DNA of 64,000 nucleotides from Pleurocapsa minor HA4230-MV1 (GCA_019359095.1 JAHHHZ010000027.1:110749-174748); one strand, 5' to 3'. Shown: positions 43,087-53,207, counted from the first letter of the stretch. Translations and numbers: made by a program. Notes: generated by a model from the sequence alone, not told the origin.

Positions 43087-43203
43087 ATTGCTTGTTCTCC
43101 TACAGCAATGTTTTTTATCGACAGCAGTAATACACCTCAAGTCTGTTTTTAAGGCAATTACTGCTGTTTATTAGCAATAACATGCTCAGACAAACTTTAG
43201 CTT

Positions 43204-43740
43204 CTATCTTGAGTTAGAGGGAACAAGACGCTTTTCTAACGAATTAAGACGCTGTTGGGCAGTTTTATTTTCAGGGTCATATTCTAATGCTTCTCTATAA
43301 GTTTCTACAGCTTTGACAATCATCTGTTTTTTCTCATAGACGTTACCCAGATTGTTAAACGCAATTACGTATTCAGGATAAAGCTTTAAAGCTTCTTTAT
43401 ACTGTCTGATGGCAATGTCGTATTGTTCTTGAGCAAAGTAAGCATAACCCATCGCGTTGTGGATTAAAGCCTGATTTTCTTCTGGCAACTGCTTGTCTAC
43501 TTTCAAAGCCTTTTCGAGGAGAGTGATCGACTGAACAAACAACTTTTTATCTAAATACAGACTTCCCAATTCATAATATTCTTCGGCAGTGCCTTTCTCT
43601 TTTTTAAGCTTGTCTTGCAGGCGAGAAAAGGTGCTTTCTTGTTTACGAGTTTTAATAACTTCTCGCAGAATATAGATCGCGGCAAAAACTAAAATTGCTA
43701 GTAAAGCAGAAATATAAGCTATAGGTAGATTCTCATTCAT
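43204..43740 (-). CDS. TPR-repeat membrane protein
   Basis: A 178-residue protein. An N-terminal helix (about 8-25, YISALLAILVFAAIYIL) anchors it, followed by about three TPR units (YYELGSLYLDKKLFVQSITL; AMGYAYFAQEQYDIAIRQYK; NNLGNVYEKKQMIVKAVETY) and a C-terminal charged helix. The repeats resemble Ycf3/Ycf37-type photosystem-assembly proteins, but no specific family can be set. Partner binding through TPR is expected. Confidence 0.72.
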   Translation of the reverse strand: MNENLPIAYISALLAILVFAAIYILREVIKTRKQESTFSRLQDKLKKEKGTAEEYYELGSLYLDKKLFVQSITLLEKALKVDKQLPEENQALIHNAMGYAYFAQEQYDIAIRQYKEALKLYPEYVIAFNNLGNVYEKKQMIVKAVETYREALEYDPENKTAQQRLNSLEKRLVPSNSR

Positions 43741-43862
43741 GGGCGATCGCGCTTTGTGATACTTTTGTTAATTCGGTTTCTAATTACCTGTAATTTTCAC
43801 ACATCTAACCAGACGAGATCCTTAATCGTTAACAAAATGTTGATTAGAAATACCGCAGTCAA

Positions 43863-44330
43863 TCAAAGCCATTCCCAATTAGGAAAAGTTGCAGCTTGCC
43901 CACAGTTCTGTCCAGATTCATCAGTTAAATTCCACAGGGTTGCTTGTTTAATTAAAAATCTTTGGCCTTGACTAGAGATCCTCACCCCCTGGTAATTCTC
44001 AATATATCCCTGTTCTTTTGCCTGCTGGAGCATTCCTGCCCGTTCCTCTCTGGCGACTGGTTCAGCACTGGTAGCAGAAGGGGTTGTAATAAATTCGTCC
44101 CAACTCAAAGACCATAATTGTAAAGCCGTTTGATTACCATAGTTAAAAATAGGCTCTGCTTGAATACCATGAGAAACCAGCACAAATGGCGCATAAAATA
44201 ACGTTTTGGATAATTGTTCTGGAGTATCAACCGAATCAATTAAATTCTTCCCCAATAGCTGGCGATAGCTATCCGCTACAATCTGTATCCAGCGAATAAT
44301 TTCTGGTTGTTGCCAAACAGATATAGTCAT
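43863..44330 (-). CDS. MEKHLA-domain protein
   Basis: A 155-residue protein with the PAS-like MEKHLA domain: PEIIRWIQIVADSYRQLLGK at the start, FYAPFVLVSHGIQAEPIFNY, GNQTALQLWSLSWDEF, and a late GQRFLIKQATLWNLTDESG. In plants this domain sits at the end of HD-ZIP III regulators; standalone cyanobacterial forms have no assigned role. It lies 57 bases from the Dus gene on the same strand and could be cotranscribed. Confidence 0.85.
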   Translation of the reverse strand: MTISVWQQPEIIRWIQIVADSYRQLLGKNLIDSVDTPEQLSKTLFYAPFVLVSHGIQAEPIFNYGNQTALQLWSLSWDEFITTPSATSAEPVAREERAGMLQQAKEQGYIENYQGVRISSQGQRFLIKQATLWNLTDESGQNCGQAATFPNWEWL

Positions 44331-44387
44331 TCAAATTAATTTCCGTAGGTTTATCTATAAAATGCTTATCTTCTCAGTAATCAGTAA

Positions 44388-45413
44388 TCACTGATGATTG
44401 GCAATTTCACTGTTTAATATTTCATATCCTTGTTCGAGGCTTTCGATTTGGGACAGGCGATCGCGTAACTCAGCTGCACCAGAAAATCCTTTACAATACC
44501 AAGCTAAATGTTTACGGGATTGATAGATACCTCGTTGTCCTTTGTATTCCCACAAACCTAATAGATGCTCTTTAGCGCATTCCAGTATAGTAGCAACATC
44601 AGGAGGCGGTAATAAATCACCTGTTTGCAGAAAATGATCGATTTCACCGACTAAGAAGGGATAGCCTAAAGTCCCCCGTGAACACATCACGCCATCTGCT
44701 TGTGTCATCTCCAGACATTTCACCGCAGCTTCAACGGAGAAAATATCACCATTAGCAATGACAGGGATTGATAAAGCCTGTTTAACCTTAGCAATCCATG
44801 ACCAGCAAGCAGAACCGTTATAGCCTTGAGCGCGAGTACGAGCATGAAGCGTCAGCATTTGCGCCCCTTGATTTTCCATCCTGCGGGCAAAATCAATAAT
44901 ATTAATTTCCCGATCATCCCAGCCAAGACGGGTTTTAACTGTTACGGGAACATCTACTGCCTCGACTACAGTTTTCACAATTGCCTCGGCTACTTCTGGT
45001 TGACGCAACAAAGACGAGCCACCGCCTTTTTTCGTGATCTTATTGACGGGGCAACCCATATTAATATCAACAGTATTCGCTCCTTGAGCTACCGCTTTGC
45101 GGGCTGCTTCCGCCATAAAGTCTGGGCGACAATCAAATAACTGAATACTAATGGGATTTTCATCAGCAGCGATCGCCATTATGCTCGGCAATTCTTGTAG
45201 ATGATAAATTTCTTTAGCACTCACCATCTCGGTATACATCATCGATTTTGGCGCATATCGCCTCACTAATCGTCGAAAGACCAGATCGGTAACTCCTGAT
45301 AGAGGAGACTGTAAGACACGACTATTAACTACCACCGAGCCGATTTCTAGAGGAGTTGCCAACCTAGTTTTCAGTTCAGCAGATAAAGCGAGAACTTCAA
45401 TTGAATTAACCAT
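44388..45413 (-). CDS. tRNA-dihydrouridine synthase (Dus)
   Basis: A 341-residue flavin enzyme with a TIM barrel. It reduces uridines in the tRNA D-loop using NADPH. FMN-binding and catalytic motifs are present: SGVTDLVFRRLVRRY, DINMGCPVNKITKKGGGSSL (active Cys in the NMGCP motif), TVKTRLGW and VIANGDIFSVEAAVKCLE, then VMCSRGTLGYPFLV. It resembles the DusB group by length, but subgroup calls from sequence alone are uncertain. It is downstream of lexA on the same strand, with an 86-base gap. Confidence 0.88.
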   Translation of the reverse strand: MVNSIEVLALSAELKTRLATPLEIGSVVVNSRVLQSPLSGVTDLVFRRLVRRYAPKSMMYTEMVSAKEIYHLQELPSIMAIAADENPISIQLFDCRPDFMAEAARKAVAQGANTVDINMGCPVNKITKKGGGSSLLRQPEVAEAIVKTVVEAVDVPVTVKTRLGWDDREINIIDFARRMENQGAQMLTLHARTRAQGYNGSACWSWIAKVKQALSIPVIANGDIFSVEAAVKCLEMTQADGVMCSRGTLGYPFLVGEIDHFLQTGDLLPPPDVATILECAKEHLLGLWEYKGQRGIYQSRKHLAWYCKGFSGAAELRDRLSQIESLEQGYEILNSEIANHQ

Positions 45414-45499
45414 AAATCAAATCTTCATAGCGAGGAAATATGACTCACAAATCCTTAACTGCTAATACTCGAAAATAATTCAGAGTTTAAAGCTTAAAG

Positions 45500-46108
45500 C
45501 TAATTAGCAACAGAGCGCCAAACACCGACCAAAATCCCCTGAATTTCTACATTCTCAGCTTCTGCTTTGATCGGCTCATATTTTTGATTAGCAGGCTTAA
45601 GGGTAATTTTTTCTTGTTGCTGATAAAAATGTTTTAAAGTTGTTCCATATCCTGATACTCTAGCGGCCACAATATCGCCATTTTTGACTTTGGTGGCATC
45701 ATCAAGCGATCGCATAACTACATAATCTCCTTCATTAATGAGATCCTCAATCATGCTGTCGCCAACTACTCGCAAAACATAACAATCAGGCTGAGCAAAT
45801 AGATCGGCTAAATCTAGCCGAGTTTTTTCATCACTAAACGGCTCAACTAAACCGCCTGCTGCAATCTCACCTTCAATAGCCAATCCTTTTTCGGGCTGAT
45901 GTAAGATTTTAATGGTGCGAGCTTTGCCATCGATCCAGTCAATGTAACCTTTATTTCGCAGTCTTTCCAGTCGACTTTGAACGGGAGCGGGCGATCGCAA
46001 ATTCATCGCTTTCATCATCTGCCTAATAGAGGGTGCGTGCTGGGTCGACTTGATATACTCAACTAACCAATCGTAAAGTTCTTTTTGGGCTGGGGTAAGA
46101 CTTTCCAT
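45500..46108 (-). CDS. lexA: LexA repressor
   Basis: A 202-residue SOS regulator with an N-terminal winged helix (LTPAQKELYDWLVEYIKSTQ; SIRQMMKAMNLRSPAPVQSR) and a C-terminal serine-peptidase domain. The self-cleavage Ala-Gly is in GEIAAGGL, the nucleophile Ser in VVGDSM, and the general-base Lys in GTTLKHFY, so autocleavage should be intact; some cyanobacterial LexA proteins lack these. The LexA box upstream suggests autoregulation. Confidence 0.92.
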   Translation of the reverse strand: MESLTPAQKELYDWLVEYIKSTQHAPSIRQMMKAMNLRSPAPVQSRLERLRNKGYIDWIDGKARTIKILHQPEKGLAIEGEIAAGGLVEPFSDEKTRLDLADLFAQPDCYVLRVVGDSMIEDLINEGDYVVMRSLDDATKVKNGDIVAARVSGYGTTLKHFYQQQEKITLKPANQKYEPIKAEAENVEIQGILVGVWRSVAN

Positions 46109-46179
46109 TGCTTTTTTCTAAGGTATGTTTTTGAGGACAAGCTACTGGCAATTGAAACCAAAACTTGATATGTCCATTC

Positions 46180-46193
46180 AGAACATAGGTACT
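46180..46193 (-). promoter_or_regulatory. LexA operator upstream of lexA
   Basis: The minus strand reads AGTACCTATGTTCT, matching the reported cyanobacterial LexA consensus RGTACNNNDGTWCB at every defined position. It lies 72-85 bases before the lexA start, as expected for autoregulation. The consensus is recalled from published work on filamentous cyanobacteria. Confidence 0.7.
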
Positions 46194-46311
46194 AAATATT
46201 AGAAGATATTGACCCCCAGTAAGTCAAGTATCGTTTCTTTTAAGTGGCGAGTATTGACCATGGATCGGCAAAAAACCAATTCGATCGAGTTATCAAGAAT
46301 TAAATTGTTTT

Positions 46312-47640
46312 ATGTTAATAATTGCAAATTTTAAGTTATGGCAAAAGCGCAATCAGTTTAACCATTGTTCAGTTAGAGCTAGCTTAATTAGTCTATTGCT
46401 CTGCCTTTTACTGTTGCTTAATGGTTGCAGCGATCAAAGACAAATTAGTAAACCAGAAGTAACCAAGATCACTTTTTGGCACGGAATTAACCCACCAGAG
46501 AATCGAGATATTTTTCAAGAATTAGTCAATAAATTTAATCAAAATAATCCCGATCTTGAAGTTGAAGCATTATATATTGGTCAACCTGATACTCAACTAC
46601 CCAAAATTTTAGCTGCGACGGTAAGCGAACAACCCCCAGATATTCTCTGGTTTGTGGCACAAATTGCAGGCAAGCTAAATCAGTTAGGCGCATTGTTACC
46701 TTTAGATGATTGGCTGGATAATTCAGCGATTAAAGCAGAAATTGATCCCGCGATGTTTGCCTCCATGCAGCTAGACAATCAGATCTTATCTGTTCCCTTC
46801 GCTACCAATAATGCTGCGGTGTTTTATCGTCCCAGTTTATTTGAACAGGCAGGAATAACCACGCTGCCTAAAACCTGGTCAGAATTACAACAGGTAGCCA
46901 AAAAGTTGACTCAAGATCCTAATCGGGATAAGCGCCTGGATCAACATGGTATGTTCTTGTCTTTAGGTAAGGAAGAATGGACTGTTTTTACTTGGCTACC
47001 CTTTATCTATAGTGCGGGAGGAGATCTATTAGCCCAGGGAAAGCCGAATTTAGTTAACGATGGAGCGATCGCTGCTTTACAATTTGGTGCAGACTTAGTA
47101 CAAGCTGGGGTAGCCGTTTTGTCTCCACCAGAAAGAGGTTATGAAATCGATAACTTCATTGCTGGTAAAGTGGCAATGCAGATTACAGGCCCTTGGACTT
47201 TAGCTCAGCTAAAATTGGCTAATATTGACTATGGTGCTTTTGCTATACCCATTGCCAAACAACCTGCTACGGTAATTGGTGGAGAAAACTTATTTGTCTT
47301 TAAAACTACTCCCAAAAGAGAGCAAGCTAGTCTGAGGTTTCTTGAATATATCTTGAGCGAAGAGTTTCAGACTACTTGGGCCTTAAAGACAGGATACCTC
47401 CCTGTCAATACTAAATCGCAACAGAGTAAAGCTTATCAAAACTTTGTAGCGGAAAATCCAGTAATTAAAGTGTTTTTAGATCAGATGCAGTGGGCAAAAT
47501 CTCGTCCTATAATTCCTCAATACAATCGCCTGTCAGAAAACTTAGGTAGGGCAATTGAGGCTAGTTTGTTAGGTAAACAGACTCCTGAAGCAGCGTTAAG
47601 GCGATCGCAACAGCGTTTAGAATTAGTTTTTAGCAATTAA
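46312..47640 (+). CDS. Sugar ABC transporter substrate-binding lipoprotein
   Basis: A 442-residue type-1/MalE-class solute-binding protein. The N-terminal signal has a lipobox LLLLLNGC-S (about 33-40), longer than average but with a clear h-region. The mature part shows ITFWHGINPPENRDIFQELV, PDILWFVAQIAGKLN and QITGPWTLAQLK, typical of COG1653 sugar binding. No permease or ATPase gene follows, so it either joins a distant transporter or is a lone component. Confidence 0.83.
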   Translation: MLIIANFKLWQKRNQFNHCSVRASLISLLLCLLLLLNGCSDQRQISKPEVTKITFWHGINPPENRDIFQELVNKFNQNNPDLEVEALYIGQPDTQLPKILAATVSEQPPDILWFVAQIAGKLNQLGALLPLDDWLDNSAIKAEIDPAMFASMQLDNQILSVPFATNNAAVFYRPSLFEQAGITTLPKTWSELQQVAKKLTQDPNRDKRLDQHGMFLSLGKEEWTVFTWLPFIYSAGGDLLAQGKPNLVNDGAIAALQFGADLVQAGVAVLSPPERGYEIDNFIAGKVAMQITGPWTLAQLKLANIDYGAFAIPIAKQPATVIGGENLFVFKTTPKREQASLRFLEYILSEEFQTTWALKTGYLPVNTKSQQSKAYQNFVAENPVIKVFLDQMQWAKSRPIIPQYNRLSENLGRAIEASLLGKQTPEAALRRSQQRLELVFSN

Positions 47641-47686
47641 TTATTTAACTACAAATTAAACTAAATTTCTAGCAGGCGATTCGCCT

Positions 47687-48214
47687 TTATTTTTTATAAA
47701 TAGAGTCTTCCCAAAGTTCGCTTCCTCTAGCTTTAACTTTTTGACTATAAATTGCTTCTGGGTCTTGCTCTTTTAATTCAGCTAAGATAGGTTTAACCAA
47801 CCTAATGACATTTTTCCAAGTCAAATCTTTTTCTGGTAAATAATCAGCTAACTCTTGTAAAGCGGCTTTAGCTTCTTTAATACTTTTATCAATTTCTGAC
47901 TCATTTTCTGATAGCAAAGGAGTAGAACTACGAAGTAAATCTTGTTGAACTGCTGCCAATCCTTTACGTACTTCTTGAGTAATTTTTACACTATGTTCTG
48001 AGCGTCCTTTAAGCTTTTGTTTATTAAACCCCTGTTGTGATGAAGCATATAAGGCAGGTAATCTATTAAGAGCATAAGTAGCTACTTCAATCGGATTAAT
48101 AAACTTTTTAATATTGCTAGGAAGGCGAACTAGTTGTCGCTCAATTTCATCAGCAACTAACATTTCCATCACATTACGGTGAATATAATCATTTTCTGAC
48201 TGGCTATTTTTCAT
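47687..48214 (-). CDS. ComFB-family protein
   Basis: A 175-residue protein with the ComFB domain at the N-terminus (about 14-85: EMLVADEIERQLVRLPSNIK, then INPIEVATYALNRLPALYAS). Cyanobacterial ComFB-like proteins (CdgR type) have been shown to bind cyclic di-nucleotides, so this may be a second-messenger receptor affecting cell size, competence or motility. The C-terminal half is a helical extension with a QELADYLPEKDLTWKNVIRL segment. It stands alone. Confidence 0.83.
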   Translation of the reverse strand: MKNSQSENDYIHRNVMEMLVADEIERQLVRLPSNIKKFINPIEVATYALNRLPALYASSQQGFNKQKLKGRSEHSVKITQEVRKGLAAVQQDLLRSSTPLLSENESEIDKSIKEAKAALQELADYLPEKDLTWKNVIRLVKPILAELKEQDPEAIYSQKVKARGSELWEDSIYKK

Positions 48215-48715
48215 TTAATCAACTTTGCTTATGCTTATAAATGATCACTGAGCAGCTCGGATTTAAAATCTTTGATCTTGCTTTCTCCATATATACACAG
48301 ATAACCACAATTGCCCAGAGAATACCACCGTAAAATAGCTTAAATTTACCCTAAGTTTATCTAAACAAAGCTCAAATATTGTGTTTCTTCATAGAAAACT
48401 CAAATATAATCAGCAAAAAAAACAATTGAGCAACTCAGTAAATTTATTGACAGCAGTTTTCGCCCTTGATAGATTACGCTGTTTGTCAATACCAACTCTC
48501 TATGAAAATGCACTAAATGAAATTTAATTCTTTGTTTCTCTGCGTCTTTGCGTCTTTGCGACGCGAAGCTAGTGCTAAAGCATACCGCTTCGCATATCCT
48601 TTAGGGCGCGAGATTTATAATCAAAATATTAAGTGCAACTTTAAGGAGAAATGGTATAACTAGCTTTTAGTTTTTTAAAGTTCAACAACATCAAGGCTAG
48701 ATCCTTTAGCAATGT
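48215..48715. repeat. Intergenic region with a dispersed repeat copy
   Basis: A 501-base gap. A repeat copy lies at 48558-48611 and shares GCTAGTGCTAAAGCA and CGCATATCCTTTAGGG with the composite element at 3700-3834. Just before it is a short tandem, GCGTCTTT (48542-48549 and again at 48551). No gene is supported in the rest; the frames there are short and AT-rich. Confidence 0.55.
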
Positions 48716-51340
48716 CTAAGATTCTTTTTGCCTGCGCTGCTGAATTAGGTCGATCGCTAAATCAACTTTTTCGGGGAAGATTACCACCAAACTATCTTTT
48801 GGTGCTTGGTTTAAAGCTGTATTAATTGCCTCAATTTCATTAAGAATAATTTCGTGATTTTTGTCTGGACTGATCTGATAGACTCCCTTTTTAATCAGAT
48901 CGGCAACTTCTCCAGACTCTCTCCCCCTGAAATCTTGGTCTTCTTTAATAATGATTTGATCGAAAATTTCAGCAGCAATATTACCTAGTAAAATAAGATC
49001 TTCATTACGGCGATCGCCTGGACCCCCAACTACACCGATTTTGCTCCCTTGCCAGTTACGGACAAAATCGCCTACCGCTTTAAATCCATGAGGGTTATGG
49101 GCATAATCGATTAGTACCTGATAATCCTCGATTTCAAACAGATTCATTCTACCTGGGGTTTGCTCTGCCGACATTTGAAAAGTGCGTACTCCCTGACGGA
49201 TCAGCTCGATATCAACTCCTTGAGCAAAGGTAGCTAAGCAGCTAGCTAAAGCATTAGCAATCATAAAGGGAGCTTTCCCGCCCATGGTCATGGGAATATT
49301 AATCGCTTTCTCAATCCTGAGTGTCCATTTACCTTCTAAAATTGCCAGATAGCCGTGTTCGTAGACTGCCGCTAATCCATTACGACGAGAATGTTCGATA
49401 ATAATCGGATTATCGGGATTCATCGAGAAATATGCCACGTTACAGTTAAGCTTGTCCGCCATTGCTGCTACCAAAGGATCGTCGGCATTCAAAATTGCAT
49501 AACCGTCCGCCTTAACTGTCTCTGCAACCACTGCTTTGACTTTTGCCATTTGTTCAATAGTGTCGATGCCACCTAAACCAAGATGGTCAGCCGCTACGTT
49601 TAAAACTACGCCCACATCACAGCTATCAAAAGCCAAGCCTGAACGCAAAATACCACCTCTAGCTGTCTCTAAAACGGCAACTTCTACAGTTGGATCTTTA
49701 AGAATTGCGCCAGCACTATAAGGCCCAGTGTTGTCGCCCTGTTCGACTAAATATTCTTGGATATAAATACCATCAGTAGCAGTAAAGCCAACAACTTTAT
49801 CAGTTTGACGATAAATATGAGCAGTTAACCTAGTAGTAGTAGTTTTACCATTAGTTCCCGTAATCGCCACGATAGGGATTCGACTGGGAGTTTGCTCGGG
49901 AAACAGCATTTCCAATACCGATGCACCGATATTACGAGGCAGCCCATAACTAGGGGCAGCGTGCATTCTAAAACCAGGAGCAGCATTAACTTCAACAACT
50001 ACTCCTTTTGTTTCATTAAGAGGCTTACTGATATCTGAAGTAACAATATCAATTCCAGCAATATCTAAGCCGATGATCTTGGCTACTCTCTCGGCTAGCC
50101 AGATATTTTGCGGGTGAATTTCATCAGTGCGATCGATCGCAACTCCGCCAGTACTTAAATTAGCCGTAGCGCGCAAATAAACAACTTCTTGAGCAGGCAA
50201 AACCGAATCGAGATCGTAACCCTGCTTTTTTAAGACCGCCAAAGATGTTTGATCGACAGTAATTTTAGTCAGCACATTATCATGCCCGTTACCTCTTCTA
50301 GAGTCTTGGTTAGTCAGATCGATTAACTGCCTAATTGTATCCTGACCATTACCCGTAACGTGAGCAGGGACTCTTTCGGCTACCGCTACCACCTTCCCGT
50401 CAATCACCAATACCCGATGGTCGTTGCCCTGATAGTATTGCTCGACAATCACCGAGCGAGTTTTAGAAGCATTACTCGCCAAATCGTAAGCTAATTCTGC
50501 TTCCTCTACATCATTAATATTGATAGTAATACCGCGACCGTGGTTGCCATCCAAAGGCTTAATCACGATCGGATAACCTCCCACATCAGCGATCGCCTGT
50601 TCTAATTCATCTAAATACTCAATTACCGTTCCTTTAGGTACAGGTACTCCTGCATTGCCCAAAATATTTTTTGTACCTTCCTTATCGCAGGCAAGCTCTA
50701 CCGCCAGAATACTAGTATTATTGCTCAAGGTAGCCTGAATTCGCTTTTGTCTCGCCCCATAACCAAGCTGTAACATCGCCCGCGCACTTAGCCACATCCA
50801 GGGAATTTTTCGTGCCTCGGCTTCTTTGATGATTGTCTCAGTAGATGGCCCCAAAGCAGTACTAGCATGAAGCTCTTGGAGATCTCGCAAATCCTTCTCA
50901 AGCTCAGCCGAAGAATAAGTGCCTGTTTCCACAATTGACTGACATAATCTCACTGCGGCTCTACCTGCGTAACGTCCTGCCTGTTCTTCGATATATTCAA
51001 AAGCGACGTTAAACACTCCTGGAGTTGAGGTTTCTCTGGTACGACCAAAACCTACGGGCATTCCTGCCAACTCTTGCAGCTCTAGAGCAATGTGTTCAAC
51101 AATATGACCCATTAAAGTGCCTTCTTTAATTCTTTCGAGAAAACCACCACGATGTCCACGAGAGCAGTGATGTTCAATCAAGCTAGGTAATACCTGAATT
51201 ATACCCTCATAAAACCCTGGAATCTCATTCGACGTTTTTTCAGTCAACTCTTCCAAAGCTAGCTGCATCACAATCAACTTATTGCGCCGAATACTCCAGT
51301 AATTAGGGCCCCGTAGGGTCTGAGTTTGTAAAATTCTCAT
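48716..51340 (-). CDS. cphA: Cyanophycin synthetase
   Basis: An 874-residue multidomain ligase that builds the poly-aspartate/arginine reserve polymer from ATP, Asp and Arg. It has an N-terminal domain, an ATP-grasp domain (about 220-475; YPIVIKPLDGNHGRGITINI, VVVEVNAAPGFRMHAAPSYG), and a Mur-ligase domain with P-loop AITGTNGKTTTTRL (about 490) and the Mur-type TPGRMNLF and DYAHNPHGF. The length is normal. It is followed upstream on the same strand by cyanophycinase (order cphB then cphA), the usual pair. Confidence 0.95.
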   Translation of the reverse strand: MRILQTQTLRGPNYWSIRRNKLIVMQLALEELTEKTSNEIPGFYEGIIQVLPSLIEHHCSRGHRGGFLERIKEGTLMGHIVEHIALELQELAGMPVGFGRTRETSTPGVFNVAFEYIEEQAGRYAGRAAVRLCQSIVETGTYSSAELEKDLRDLQELHASTALGPSTETIIKEAEARKIPWMWLSARAMLQLGYGARQKRIQATLSNNTSILAVELACDKEGTKNILGNAGVPVPKGTVIEYLDELEQAIADVGGYPIVIKPLDGNHGRGITININDVEEAELAYDLASNASKTRSVIVEQYYQGNDHRVLVIDGKVVAVAERVPAHVTGNGQDTIRQLIDLTNQDSRRGNGHDNVLTKITVDQTSLAVLKKQGYDLDSVLPAQEVVYLRATANLSTGGVAIDRTDEIHPQNIWLAERVAKIIGLDIAGIDIVTSDISKPLNETKGVVVEVNAAPGFRMHAAPSYGLPRNIGASVLEMLFPEQTPSRIPIVAITGTNGKTTTTRLTAHIYRQTDKVVGFTATDGIYIQEYLVEQGDNTGPYSAGAILKDPTVEVAVLETARGGILRSGLAFDSCDVGVVLNVAADHLGLGGIDTIEQMAKVKAVVAETVKADGYAILNADDPLVAAMADKLNCNVAYFSMNPDNPIIIEHSRRNGLAAVYEHGYLAILEGKWTLRIEKAINIPMTMGGKAPFMIANALASCLATFAQGVDIELIRQGVRTFQMSAEQTPGRMNLFEIEDYQVLIDYAHNPHGFKAVGDFVRNWQGSKIGVVGGPGDRRNEDLILLGNIAAEIFDQIIIKEDQDFRGRESGEVADLIKKGVYQISPDKNHEIILNEIEAINTALNQAPKDSLVVIFPEKVDLAIDLIQQRRQKES

Positions 51341-51487
51341 GATGTTTGCTGTTATGTGCTTTGGGGCAGCTTAGAGAGGAAATCAAATAGTTAGCTTATC
51401 ATCTCTTTTCAACCGACAACCAAACTGTTCTCGATGAACAATTTAATTACCACTTTACAGGTATCTAATGCCTGTGATGTAAGCTAA

Positions 51488-52330
51488 TTAATGTAGAGGA
51501 AGATGACGCTGTAGATCATAGCGATCGCCGTAACCTAAAATATGCAGTTTAAGATTGTGTAGGCTCAGAGGCTGATTGCCAATAGCTTGTTCTTGGTTCG
51601 AGTAAGACATTGTTCTGGCATCGACAATAGTTACCGCACCCTTGCCTATTACTTGAATCATGCCGTCACTTTCAAACATGGCACAGGTATCTTCATCAAT
51701 TCCAACACCTAGCAGTTCAGGATGAGCGGAAACTGCACTCAATAACCGAGCTAAACGATTACGATTATAAAAGTGCTGGTCTACCAAAACTCCAGGAATG
51801 ATATTAAGACCTTTAGCCATATCTACTAAGGCACGATTAGGACATTCAGCACTACTACCACCAGAAATCATGTGCTGACCCATAATGGCTGCTCCTGCAC
51901 TAGTTCCTGCTAGACTCATTTTACGCTGTTGCGCCCTGGCGACAATTCGATTCATTAAGGGGGTGTCGGCGAGTAAACCACAAAGACGCAGTTGATCGCC
52001 ACCTGTCAGAAAAATTCCCGTACAGTTTTCCACAAAACTAAGATGATCTGTATCCTCTGCACCTGGGCGATCGCGTATATCTAAAACTTTGATTTCTTTT
52101 GCACCCATATCGTCGAAGAGTCGATAGTATCTCTCCCCAATCAAAGCAGGTTCTCGTGAAGCACAGGGGACAATTCCAATCAGGGCATCTGTTCCTCCTG
52201 AACGCTGAAAGAAAGTTTGCAGTATTTCTTTACCATGTACTTTATCTTCCGCCCCACCAATAACTAAAATAGCATTTTTGGTAGATTGAGAATATAAGCT
52301 GGTGTAATATTCAACTTCGGTGTTAATCAT
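51488..52330 (-). CDS. cphB: Cyanophycinase
   Basis: A 280-residue serine peptidase of family S51 that cuts cyanophycin to beta-Asp-Arg dipeptides. The nucleophile is in LAGTSAGAAIMG; the region LTGGDQLRLCGLLADTPLMN and the VLVDQHFYNRNRLARLLSAV block are conserved. The ATG at 52330 (MINTEVEYYTS) is preferred over the ATG at 52393, whose extra 21 residues are hydrophobic and atypical. It lies 147 bases ahead of cphA, on the same strand. Confidence 0.93.
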   Translation of the reverse strand: MINTEVEYYTSLYSQSTKNAILVIGGAEDKVHGKEILQTFFQRSGGTDALIGIVPCASREPALIGERYYRLFDDMGAKEIKVLDIRDRPGAEDTDHLSFVENCTGIFLTGGDQLRLCGLLADTPLMNRIVARAQQRKMSLAGTSAGAAIMGQHMISGGSSAECPNRALVDMAKGLNIIPGVLVDQHFYNRNRLARLLSAVSAHPELLGVGIDEDTCAMFESDGMIQVIGKGAVTIVDARTMSYSNQEQAIGNQPLSLHNLKLHILGYGDRYDLQRHLPLH

Positions 52331-52493
52331 AATTGGATTGACGGACAAGAGATATATCTCTGAGACTGAGATGATCGTAAAGGCGATCATCACGTAACTA
52401 CTGTGTCAAAGACTACTTAAATTTCAGATTAAATTTCAGAGCCAAGCAGACTTATACTTATATATTCTGAATAATATTGGTGAACTTTTAATT

Positions 52494-53207
52494 GTGCGTT
52501 TTGATATTATCACTCTTTTCCCCGACTTTTTTGTCTCTCCCCTTAGATGTAGTTTACTAGGTAAAGCGATCGCCAAGAAAATTGCCACCGTAAATTTAGT
52601 TAACCCCCGCGACTTTACCACGGACAAACACCGTAAGGTAGATGACATTACCTATGGTGGAGGAGTAGGTATGCTGCTTAAACCAGAACCGATATTTGCT
52701 GCGGTAGAATCTTTGCCTATTTTGCCCCAGCGAGAAATTATTTTAGTTACTCCTCAAGGAGAACCTCTTAATCAACCTTTACTTAAAAATCTCGCCACTA
52801 ATTATCAACAGCTAGTAATTATTTGCGGTCATTATGAAGGAGTAGATGAGCGAATCAGACAGCACTTAGTCACCAAAGAGATCTCTTTAGGAGATTTTGT
52901 CTTGACCTGTGGCGAAATCCCAGCTCTTACCCTGATTAACGGCGTCACCAGACTTTTACCAGGAACAGTAGGGAAAGAGGAATCTTTGAAGACAGAGAGC
53001 TTTGAAACTGAATTATTAGACTATCCTCAATATACCAGACCTGCCGAATATCGTGGCTGGCAAGTGCCAGAAGTATTACGCTCAGGAAATCACAAGTTAA
53101 TTGACGAGTGGCGTAGAGCAGAACAGATTAAACGGACAAGCGATCGCCGTCCTGATTTGTGGGCGAAATGGCAGTCTTTGATTAATAATGAAACCGACAA
53201 GAGATAA
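52494..53207 (+). CDS. trmD: tRNA (guanine-N1)-methyltransferase TrmD
   Basis: A 237-residue SPOUT-class enzyme that makes m1G37 in tRNA. It starts with GTG at 52494 (MRFDIITLFPDFF). Signatures are DDITYGGGVGMLLKPEPIF, VIICGHYEGVDERI and ISLGDFVLTCGEIPALTLIN, which form the trefoil-knot SAM site. The length is typical. Its last 26 bases overlap the 3' end of the YoeB toxin gene on the other strand. Confidence 0.95.
   Translation: MRFDIITLFPDFFVSPLRCSLLGKAIAKKIATVNLVNPRDFTTDKHRKVDDITYGGGVGMLLKPEPIFAAVESLPILPQREIILVTPQGEPLNQPLLKNLATNYQQLVIICGHYEGVDERIRQHLVTKEISLGDFVLTCGEIPALTLINGVTRLLPGTVGKEESLKTESFETELLDYPQYTRPAEYRGWQVPEVLRSGNHKLIDEWRRAEQIKRTSDRRPDLWAKWQSLINNETDKR

Noticed and set aside
46312..47640. 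Sugar-binding lipoprotein as part of the lexA regulon
   Set aside because: It is divergent from lexA and the LexA box lies between them, but the box is oriented and spaced for lexA; no evidence for control of the sugar gene.
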